A stretch of DNA of 8,823 bases from NCBI GenBank assembly GCA_020636075.1, contig JACJYO010000031.1, forward strand, positions 1-8,823, in the 5' to 3' direction. The DNA is from Lewinellaceae bacterium (GTDB taxonomy: Bacteria > Bacteroidota > Bacteroidia > Chitinophagales > Saprospiraceae). The position numbers and the translations under genes were made by a program. The notes beneath the pieces were generated by a model, which was given only the letters and a program-made list of their open reading frames with translations, did not search any database and had not been told where the DNA came from. This document shows positions 1 through 7,000 of the stretch, piece after piece; the stretch's first letter is position 1, and each line of letters begins with the position of its first letter.

Positions 1-160
1 CTTGACAAAAAAGAACCAAAAAGTCAAGGCTGTATGCAAATCCTGCGATTTTGCCTGAAATCTCCGGCGGCGCAAAACCAAACTCGCTCCTCCTGCGTCG
101 TCGCTCAGGCAAGGTTTTGCTAAAAGCCGCCTCCGATTTCACAAAATCGGGATTTGCATA
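1..160. repeat. Nested inverted-repeat intergenic element, cut by the left window edge
   Basis: This non-coding stretch is built from matched arms. CTTGAC (1-6) pairs with GTCAAG (23-28) around an A-rich spacer. A larger structure then spans 33-160. TATGCAAATCC (33-43) pairs with GGATTTGCATA (150-160), CGATTTT (46-52) with AAAATCG (143-149), GAAATC (57-62) with GATTTC (135-140), GGCGGC (66-71) with GCCGCC (126-131), and GCAAAACC (72-79) with GGTTTTGC (113-120). The loop is 33 nt. A plus-strand frame is open from base 1 to a TAA at 121-123, but it runs through the arms and is probably not a gene. From memory, unchecked, similar blocks recur between genes in Bacteroidota, so a dispersed REP- or MITE-like repeat is likely. 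No transposase is visible, and the element may extend left of the window. Confidence 0.6.
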
Positions 161-198
161 AGGCCGGTTAACGCTCTTGTTTATCAAGGTGTTAAATA

Positions 199-237
199 AA
201 ACATGAGTCATCTCAAATGTTGGGATGACTCATGTTT
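199..237 (-). terminator. Rho-independent terminator of the glycine-rich protein gene
   Basis: A perfect 14-bp inverted repeat, AAACATGAGTCATC (199-212) with GATGACTCATGTTT (224-237), encloses an 11-nt loop. Read on the minus strand, the hairpin starts about 60 bp after the stop codon at 299-301 and runs directly into TTTTATTT, the expected U-rich tail. On the plus strand it is followed by GAACGTT, so termination in that direction is less convincing. It probably ends the transcript of the secreted glycine-rich protein. Confidence 0.75.
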
Positions 238-298
238 GAACGTTAGGGCATTAGCGCTGTTCAATTTCCTCTTTTGCCCAAATGGATAGAAGTAATTG

Positions 299-3200
299 CT
301 ATTCTTGGATTACCTTTTTATTCAATATTTCAGCGCCTATCCTCAATTGAATGATGTACATCCCGGGTACAGCCGAACCGCCCTCACGCATAGATCCGTC
401 CCAATTGATCCTGTGAAAACCGGCATCCTGATCTGCCTGAAGCAATCGCGCTACCCGCACACCCCTCAGATCCATCACATCGATTATTACTTCCGTCGAT
501 GCCGACAACTCGTATTGAATGGATGTCTGGTTGGAAAACGGATTGGGGAACACCTCCACCTCGCGCACCACACTTTTGTCTTTCCATGCGATATCCAGAT
601 CATTGCCGGCAACCGGAGGAGAACTGCTACGGTTTTCTGCACCACACTGCCGGCTCACGGTATAGGACTCAGAGCTGGGGTTGCCGCTCAGGTCGGTTAC
701 ATTATGCACCATCGTCATACTGAAAGCCGTCACATTCTTCAGGTCTCCATTGTTGTCGAAAAGGAAATTGATGCTGTTGCTTCCTTCCACTCCGGACAAA
801 TCGATCTCCTGTCCGAGAGAAACTGCTACACCTCCCTGTCCCTCAATCTCGTTCCACCAGGCTTCCGCCCCACCAGCGCCGGGAGCATTTACAATGATCT
901 TGTTTTGGTTGAACAGGAAGTGTAATTTTTTATTATTCTTCATCTTGAATTCCATGGTTGGGGATGTCATGGCAGGTACTGCAATCACATAGGAATCTCC
1001 ATCGACACCGCAATTGTCGGTTGCTGATCCGGCCACTTCATACTGATCGTAGTTTACCTCCATTGAACACCCCAGGAAGATCAACTCAGACGATATCACC
1101 GGCGCAACGAGGTCTTCCACCGTTACGGTAGCATTGCAGGTGCCAACATTGCCGTGGATGTCCGTCACGGAAAGGGTTACCGTATTGGCGCCGACATGAG
1201 AACAATCAAAACTCGTTTGACTCAACGCGTAACCGTCAATGCCGCAGGCATCGCTGGAGCCGTTGTTGATCGCTTCTGTATAAGCAGTTCCGTTGCCATC
1301 GGCGTCGAGCTGGATCGTCACATCCTGACAGATCGCAGTCGGGGCCACATTGTCTTCCACCGTCACTGTGGCGGTGCAGGTGCCGGAGTTGCCGTTGACA
1401 TCCGTAACGGTTAGCGTAACGGTATTGGCGCCGACATTGGAACAATTGAAAGTCGTTTGGCTCAGGTTCAGGTTGGCAATTCCACAAGCATCATTGGAAC
1501 CATTATTGATGGCCGTTGCAGAAGTAGAACCGTCGCCGTTGGCATCGAGCTGGACCGTCACATTTTGACAGACCGCAATCGGCGCAACCGGGTCTGTTAC
1601 CATCACTGTAGCCGAGCAGGTGCTGCTGTTACTGTTGTTATCTGTAACCGTCAGTGTGACAGCATTTGCGCCGACGTTGGAACAATCAAAACTCGTTTTA
1701 CTCAGGGACAGATTTGCGATACCGCAAGCATCACTGGAGTTGTTGTTAACAGCGCCGGCAGAAGTCGAACCGTTGCCGCTGGCATTCAATTGGACCGTCA
1801 CATTCTGACAGATCGTGGTTGGTGTAACCTTGTCTTCCACGATCACGCTGGCGGTGCAAGAACTGGAATTGCCGCCATTATCGGTCGCGGTAAGCGTAAC
1901 AGTATTGGATCCTAATTCGGAGCAGGTGAAAGCGGTCTTACTCAATGCTAAATTAAAACTGCCGCAGGGACCGGTCGAACCATTATCAATGTCACTGGTA
2001 CCAATACTGCCATTTCCGTTCGAGTCGAGATGAACAGTCGTATTCTTACAAGCAGCATTTGGAGCGCTAACTCCGTTGAATTTGAGTTTAACATATCCTG
2101 TCGCGCGAGAACTACCTCCTTTTGCCCCTTCTATTTTCTGTAATCCAGTGTTGCTAAAACTGGTGTTGAAAAAACTTCCACCGCCACCTTTAGCCCCGCC
2201 GCCATAGTAGCCTCCTCCTCCTCCGCCAATCTCTCCGAGGCTTGCGCCGCCACCCTGGTATCCAAAGCCTCCGTCTGGCAAAACGTAATCCTGAGAATTG
2301 CCGCCAGTTAATGGGGCGCCCGTTACATTTCCCAAACCAGCGCTTCTTCCGGTTGGGCTATTGTAACTAGTATTAGTACATCCATAACTGCCTCCTGCAG
2401 CTCCGGTGAGTTTGGGGGGTAGGAAACCGGTAAAATATCCAAGTGAACAAGGATCGGATGGACTGCTTCCTCCCCAGCCACCTCCTGATTCGGAGGATCG
2501 GCCTCCCTCACCTTCATCTCCAGCTAATAATAAACCCACACTTCCACCGCCACCACCACCGGCGATCATTAATACCTTCCAATCTAAAGGTCCCCCTCCG
2601 GGAGGAAAATAAAGTAGCGTAGAGGAACCACCTCCGCTTCCTCCGGCTTTTTTTCCCGGATCATCACGATCATTTCTACCTCTCCCACCAACAACATAGC
2701 GTAATCTACCCCCGGGACGCAGATGGTCGTCCGAATTTCCTACTGCAAGAGTAGCGACAATCGTGGCCCCTTCTCCTCCTTTCAGAGTAAATACACCATC
2801 AGCAATACCATGACCACCGTCTCCTCCCTTTACTTCTACATCTATGCTATTAGCCCAGGCAGGTATGATCATGTCGTCACCGATGGCGGAGTTCACGAAT
2901 TTAATTTCTTCGCCACACGTGGGCGAAAATTCCCCACAAGTACCTGAATTATTTGTTGTCGGACTGAGGATTGCATACCCATGTTGATACATACTGCCTC
3001 CGTCAGTTCCCGCGGTCTTGGAAATAATTATAGCATTGAAGGATCCGGTGATGTAGCTTCCACCACCACCGCCACCATCATAAGTGGATGCGGCACCACC
3101 GGAGTAGCCACCGCCGCCGCCGCCACCGCCGCCACCGAGAAGTCCTGTACTGCCTTGCCCCCCTCCTGTGAAGCCTATGCCACCATCTACCAGTCCAGGC

Positions 3201-3916
3201 CCATCTCCTCGGGTAAAATCTATTTTTTTGGGCTGCTTAATCACATAACCGTCATTGAAGGTAATTGGACCACCTGACGGATAGAACGCTATCATACTTG
3301 AACCTACGTTCCCATCATAATCTGAACAAAAAGCACTGCCACCAGCATAACCGGGCACCCCGATTGAAGTATGGCTATCAGAACATCCGCCATTTATTCC
3401 GGCATTAGCATCACCCACATCATCGCCTTTTTCAGTCGTATTTGCCCCAAGGCCATCGTGGACAACATTGTCGAATACATGTCCAGCACCACCGCCACCG
3501 CCGGCTACCATCAATATTCTCCAATAGGGACCATTTTCAGCCCTTCCTGGAGGAAGATACAGCACCGCTGTAGAACCACCACCACCAGCAAAAACATTAA
3601 TGTTACCGCACTCCTGATTATTATCCTGTGCAGCAGATCCGATAAACGTTCTAAGAATGCCTCCAGGTTGCAAATAATCCGAATTCGAGCCGATGGGGAA
3701 TTTGGCAACCATTGTTGCCGCGGAACCTCCTTTTGCTATCTTGGGTGAGCAACTCCCGCCGCCGGAAACATTGATACTTCCTCCATCACCACCCCGAACG
3801 GTTATCGTAATCTCTGTCAAATCGTTACCGATCCTTTGTTCTACGAATGTATTATCGTTGATAGTTACATCGCCACAAAAATCCAAAGTTCGTTGTGCGT
3901 TGGAATAATTGACCAT
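299..3916 (-). CDS. Secreted glycine-rich protein with HYR-like repeats and T9SS type A sorting domain
   Basis: A large cell-surface or secreted protein of unknown specific function, 1205 aa from the ATG at 3916. Two homologous glycine-rich modules come first (about 8-325 and 326-617). Each has a TITVRGGDGG-like strand, a PGG-L-R motif, a YLPPG/YFPPG motif, VAGGGGG or IAGGGGG, and a final GGGGGSY or GGGGSFF block. This resembles the Gly_rich family (PF12810) that includes the ALK/LTK receptor glycine-rich region. One run has ten glycines (261-270). Four 80-residue HYR-like repeats follow (618-937), then a degenerate unit with an insertion (938-1110). The end (1119-1205) is a T9SS type A domain with VFPNPF, a GMYIIQL strand and a lysine-containing tail (KKVIQE). 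T9SS cargo needs a Sec signal peptide, but this frame has none; one is encoded just upstream in another frame (see 3917-3980). An adhesive or matrix role is inference. Confidence 0.85.
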   Translation of the reverse strand: MVNYSNAQRTLDFCGDVTINDNTFVEQRIGNDLTEITITVRGGDGGSINVSGGGSCSPKIAKGGSAATMVAKFPIGSNSDYLQPGGILRTFIGSAAQDNNQECGNINVFAGGGGSTAVLYLPPGRAENGPYWRILMVAGGGGGAGHVFDNVVHDGLGANTTEKGDDVGDANAGINGGCSDSHTSIGVPGYAGGSAFCSDYDGNVGSSMIAFYPSGGPITFNDGYVIKQPKKIDFTRGDGPGLVDGGIGFTGGGQGSTGLLGGGGGGGGGGYSGGAASTYDGGGGGGSYITGSFNAIIISKTAGTDGGSMYQHGYAILSPTTNNSGTCGEFSPTCGEEIKFVNSAIGDDMIIPAWANSIDVEVKGGDGGHGIADGVFTLKGGEGATIVATLAVGNSDDHLRPGGRLRYVVGGRGRNDRDDPGKKAGGSGGGSSTLLYFPPGGGPLDWKVLMIAGGGGGGSVGLLLAGDEGEGGRSSESGGGWGGSSPSDPCSLGYFTGFLPPKLTGAAGGSYGCTNTSYNSPTGRSAGLGNVTGAPLTGGNSQDYVLPDGGFGYQGGGASLGEIGGGGGGYYGGGAKGGGGSFFNTSFSNTGLQKIEGAKGGSSRATGYVKLKFNGVSAPNAACKNTTVHLDSNGNGSIGTSDIDNGSTGPCGSFNLALSKTAFTCSELGSNTVTLTATDNGGNSSSCTASVIVEDKVTPTTICQNVTVQLNASGNGSTSAGAVNNNSSDACGIANLSLSKTSFDCSNVGANAVTLTVTDNNSNSSTCSATVMVTDPVAPIAVCQNVTVQLDANGDGSTSATAINNGSNDACGIANLNLSQTTFNCSNVGANTVTLTVTDVNGNSGTCTATVTVEDNVAPTAICQDVTIQLDADGNGTAYTEAINNGSSDACGIDGYALSQTSFDCSHVGANTVTLSVTDIHGNVGTCNATVTVEDLVAPVISSELIFLGCSMEVNYDQYEVAGSATDNCGVDGDSYVIAVPAMTSPTMEFKMKNNKKLHFLFNQNKIIVNAPGAGGAEAWWNEIEGQGGVAVSLGQEIDLSGVEGSNSINFLFDNNGDLKNVTAFSMTMVHNVTDLSGNPSSESYTVSRQCGAENRSSSPPVAGNDLDIAWKDKSVVREVEVFPNPFSNQTSIQYELSASTEVIIDVMDLRGVRVARLLQADQDAGFHRINWDGSMREGGSAVPGMYIIQLRIGAEILNKKVIQE
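302..562 (-). other. T9SS type A C-terminal sorting domain (part of the 299-3916 gene)
   Basis: The last 87 residues form the usual type A sorting fold. They begin with VEVFPNPFSN, continue with the strand YELSASTEVIIDVMDLRG, contain GFHRINWDG and PGMYIIQLRIG, and end with KKVIQE. In this family the domain directs export through the type IX outer-membrane translocon and is then removed or attached to the surface. It shows that the protein leaves the cell and that the host has a T9SS. Confidence 0.85.
1106..2065 (-). repeat. Four tandem 240-bp units encoding HYR-like domains
   Basis: Four units of exactly 80 codons lie head to tail at 2065-1826, 1825-1586, 1585-1346 and 1345-1106. Each begins with an AP or TP dipeptide, then C-Q/K-N/D-V/T-T, and carries an LDANGDG-like acidic/Asn/Gly loop (LDSNGNG, LNASGNG, LDANGDG, LDADGNG). 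Each also has ACGI or PCGS, a GANTVTLTVTD-like strand and an ATVTVED-like ending. Cysteines stay at unit positions 6, 34, 48 and 70, which suggests two disulfides per domain. The fold is the immunoglobulin-like HYR type common in Bacteroidota surface proteins. The loops could bind calcium, which is inference. The DNA is similar enough between units for copy number to change by recombination. Confidence 0.85.
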
Positions 3917-3980
3917 TCCCAGGAAGGATAGAACCCCCAGTTGTCAATTTTTTTAAAGAATAAATACTTGTTTTAATCAT
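3917..3980 (-). other. Out-of-frame signal-peptide start of the glycine-rich protein (apparent frameshift)
   Basis: An ATG at 3980-3978 starts MIKTSIYSLKKLTTG, a basic signal-peptide n-region. It then meets five G (minus strand, 3934-3938). With five G the frame runs on to a stop near 3852. With four G it enters the main frame and reads GVLSFLGMVNYSNAQ, a hydrophobic core with an NA-Q cleavage site, followed by the annotated RTLDFCG. The main frame itself is closed by a TGA just upstream (3946-3944). The joined product would be about 1225 aa with a signal peptide of about 28 residues. The real start is therefore very likely 3980, and the break is either a sequence error or a true homopolymer frameshift. 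Confidence 0.75.
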
Positions 3981-4020
3981 GATAAGAAAATTTTGAGTGC
4001 AGTAGAACGGGGGTGCACTG

Positions 4021-4028
4021 CAAAGGTG
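4021..4028 (-). promoter_or_regulatory. Weak candidate -7 element for the glycine-rich protein gene
   Basis: CACCTTTG on the minus strand matches five of the six fixed bases of the Bacteroidota -7 box TAnnTTTG. It lies about 40 bp upstream of the ATG at 3980, which would give a leader of roughly 30 nt. No good TTTG -33 box is found at 17-23 bp upstream, so this call is weak. It would suit a promoter that depends on an activator bound at the direct repeats just upstream. Confidence 0.2.
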
Positions 4029-4048
4029 GGAGGGGGCCGCACAAGAAG

Positions 4049-4090
4049 CATGGACTATATGCGCATCGGCATGAACTATATGCGCATGGG
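4049..4090. repeat. Tandem 21-bp direct repeat with ATGCGCAT palindromes, possible operator
   Basis: Two adjacent 21-bp copies (4049-4069 and 4070-4090) match at 19 of 21 positions and share the core ACTATATGCGCAT. Each contains the perfect palindrome ATGCGCAT. They start one base past the stop codon of the hybrid regulator (4092-4094) and lie 70-110 bp upstream of the proposed ATG at 3980. A 21-bp period places both cores on the same face of the helix and equals the spacing of half-sites at classical AraC-type operators. Binding by the neighbouring regulator is inference; a chance local duplication is the alternative. Confidence 0.5.
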
Positions 4091-4091
4091 G

Positions 4092-7000
4092 CTATTTTGG
4101 CCCGGTTTCACTGGGGTTTTCGCCAAATTCCTCGGCGTAGGACCTGGAGAAATAGGACGAATCGGAGAAGCCGACATCATAGGCTACCTCCTTGACGGAA
4201 AGATCCGTGGTGAGCAATAACTGGCGGGCTTTCTGCAAGCGGAGCGTGCGCAGAAATATGGCCGGGGCCTTCCCTGTCAAGGCCTTGACCTTCCGGCCGA
4301 GTTGGGACCGGCTCAACAGCATTTCCCGGCTGAGTGCATCGAGATCGAATTGGGGGTCTTCCATCCGTTCTTCGAAAATTTCTTTAAGCGTCGTGATAAA
4401 AATATCCTGCTGCTGAATGCCGACATCCGCTGTCGGCGGCGGGGCATTTTCCAGGTTTTGGTAACGGGCCTGCAGGCGTTGGCGCAGGGAGAGCAGATTC
4501 TGCAGGGTGATACCCAACTCGCGCTTGTCGAAGGGCTTGGCCAGGTAGGCGTCTGCACCCCGTTGCAGGCCGGCGATCCTGGATTCTATATCTGCCTTTG
4601 CCGTCAGCAGGACGATGGGTATATGACTGGTGCGGTCGTCGGTCTTCAGCGTATGGCAAAGCGTGAAGCCATCGACTCTTGGCATCATGACGTCGCTGAC
4701 GATGAGGTCGGGTATGGACTCAATGGCCTGGTCGATCCCTTCCTGACCATCCGCAGCAAAAAGCAGCTGATAGTCTTCTTCCAAACAGGTGATCAGGTAT
4801 TCCATGACATCCGGATTATCTTCCACGATCAATAAAGAAGGAAGGTCTCCCGGTTGGTCAGCGACCTGTCCGTTGTGCGATCGCTTTTCCGGCACTGCCT
4901 GGGCGGTGGGAATATCCGGTATGCTCTCTACAGGATCCGCTTTTTGGGTGAGGGGAAGCTGGACGGTAAATGTGGTGCCTCGTCCCGGCACACTGTCCAC
5001 GTTGATATTTCCCTTCAGGAGAAGCACCAACTCCCGGGTCAGTGCCAGTCCAATACCGGTGCCTTCGCCCTCGCGACTCGGGGCGTCATCTACCTGGTAA
5101 AATCGGTCAAAAATTTGCGGCAGTTTCTCCGGCGCTATGCCTATGCCGGTATCGGCTACGCGGATTTGATAGTAGGGAGGTGTCGCTGCTTCAAAAAATT
5201 CCAGCGCGATCGATACTTCGCCACCGGGCGGGGTGAATTTGAGGGCATTCGTCAGCAGGTTGGATACGATGCGGAGCAGTTTTTCAGGATCGTAATCGAG
5301 CCTCCGGACCTCTTGCGAAGCGCTAAACTTCAATTGAATGGATTTACCCGATGCCAGGGATTGGAAAGACTCCAAAATGTACCGCATGTATTTCACCACA
5401 TCCCCCAGCATGGAACGGGTATGCAAATTGCCGGACTCCAGTTTTCGAAGATCCAGGATCTGATTGATCAGCTCGAGCAGGTGGTTGGCATTCCGCTGGA
5501 TCAGTTTCTTCACCCGCTCAGCGTCCCGGATCTGTTCTGCCATTCCGCTGATCACCGTGAGGGGCGTCCGAAACTCATGGGAGATATTGGTAAAAAAGCG
5601 GGATTTGGCCTGATCGAGCGACTTTAGCTGCTCTGCCTGGGCTTCGATCAAGCTTTTATCCTCTTCGATCTTTTTCGTGCGCTCCTGCACCAGTTGTTGC
5701 AGGCGTTTTCGTTCAAATCGCTCTCTGACCAGCCATAAAATAGGAAAAGCAGAAAGCACCAAAACGAGCAAAATGTAGAACCAGGTTTCCTTGTAGAAAA
5801 ATTCTTTGGCCTGAATGGATATCCGCACATTCGTCGTGCTTTCCCGGCCACGGTAGTCTGTTCCGCGAATGACCAGGTCATATTTGCCGGCCGGCAGATT
5901 GGTCAGGATCAATTCGGGCCGATTGCCCAGGAATACCCATTCAGAGGCGTTCTCTTTTCCGGGCCATTCCAATCGATAGGCAAACCTGTTTTCTTGTATT
6001 CCCTGGTATTCCGACAAGGCAACCCGTACTTTCAGGTAGCGTTGGGCAGCCGGCAGCGTAAGGGAGAAGGAATGATTCAGACGAAGGTTTCGCGTGGTGT
6101 CCTTTCCCAGGTTTTGATCAAAATAACTCAGTTGGGACAGAAAGACCTGGAGCTCGCTTTTCGAAATGTACTGCTGTTTGACCAGTTTGGGGTGGATAAG
6201 CGTGGTGCCGGAAACGGAACCAAACAAGAGCCTTCCATCGCTGGCGGCCAGGCTGGAAAACCGGTTGCCTTCATTGGAAGCCAGGCCATCCTCCGCATAG
6301 AGTCTGATCAGGAATTTTCCGGTTGAATCAATCAGGTTAATGCCATTATACGTGTTGATCCATCGAATACCTTCCTCATCTTTCAAAATGGCGATCGCAG
6401 TATTGCTGGCAAGCCCCCGGCTCTCGTCGATGATCCTTAAACTGCCCGAAATGGGGTTGTAAATTTGTACGCCTCCACTTCCGGTCCCTAACCAGAGATC
6501 CCCATTCGATCCTTCATCAATGCAATAAATATTGTCTTGTTGGAAGGGTAGATTTTCATGTGGTTTTATTGCTTCATTATTTTTGAGATTCACCCGCCAA
6601 AGTCCATTATCTGTTCCTGCCCACAGGTATCCGTCGGACAATTTCTTCATTTGAAAGATCGAAGCAGCGAAATGAAGTACACTGTCTCCAACCGTCGCCG
6701 GGATCAATTGCTTCGTTGAGAGGTCATAGTAGTAAAGATCGGAAGTGTTTTGATGCACCAGGGCGATCAGGTGGTCGTCCACCAGGGCGCATCTGAAGAA
6801 GGGGATCCCCACATTCAGTAAATCGCATTGATGCGATTGGAGGTTGTATCGGAGCAAAGATGTACTCTTTTCTCCCACAGGAAGGAAAATGTTCCCATGC
6901 CCATCTGAAGGGAAATCCGCCAGGTTAGAGTACAGGGTGTCAGCGATACAGGCATGTTTTGTGGTGGAGCATGGCCGAAGAACACCCGCTTTTGCATCCA

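Noticed and set aside
1..123. Plus-strand frame open from the left edge to the TAA at 121-123
   Set aside because: It runs through the inverted-repeat arms and has no family features; it looks like a by-product of the repeat element.
1106..2065. Regularly spaced repeats that could suggest a CRISPR array
   Set aside because: The period is 240 bp with no unique spacers; the repeats encode protein domains in one continuous frame.
296..3908. Many plus-strand open frames opposite the glycine-rich gene, some rich in Ala, Thr and Pro
   Set aside because: They are complements of Gly-codon runs and of the 240-bp repeats, have no family features, and shift frame repeatedly, while the minus strand holds one long coherent protein.
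3993..4220. Short plus-strand frames across the regulator's 3' end, including a YMRIG / YMRMG repeat
   Set aside because: The repeat comes from the 21-bp direct repeat, and the rest is antisense to the AraC-type domain. No promoter or start signal supports a gene.
4302..5627. Two fairly long plus-strand frames opposite the kinase and receiver domains
   Set aside because: They lie antisense to well-conserved catalytic motifs (H-box, DTGIGI, receiver Asp) and show no recognisable protein features.
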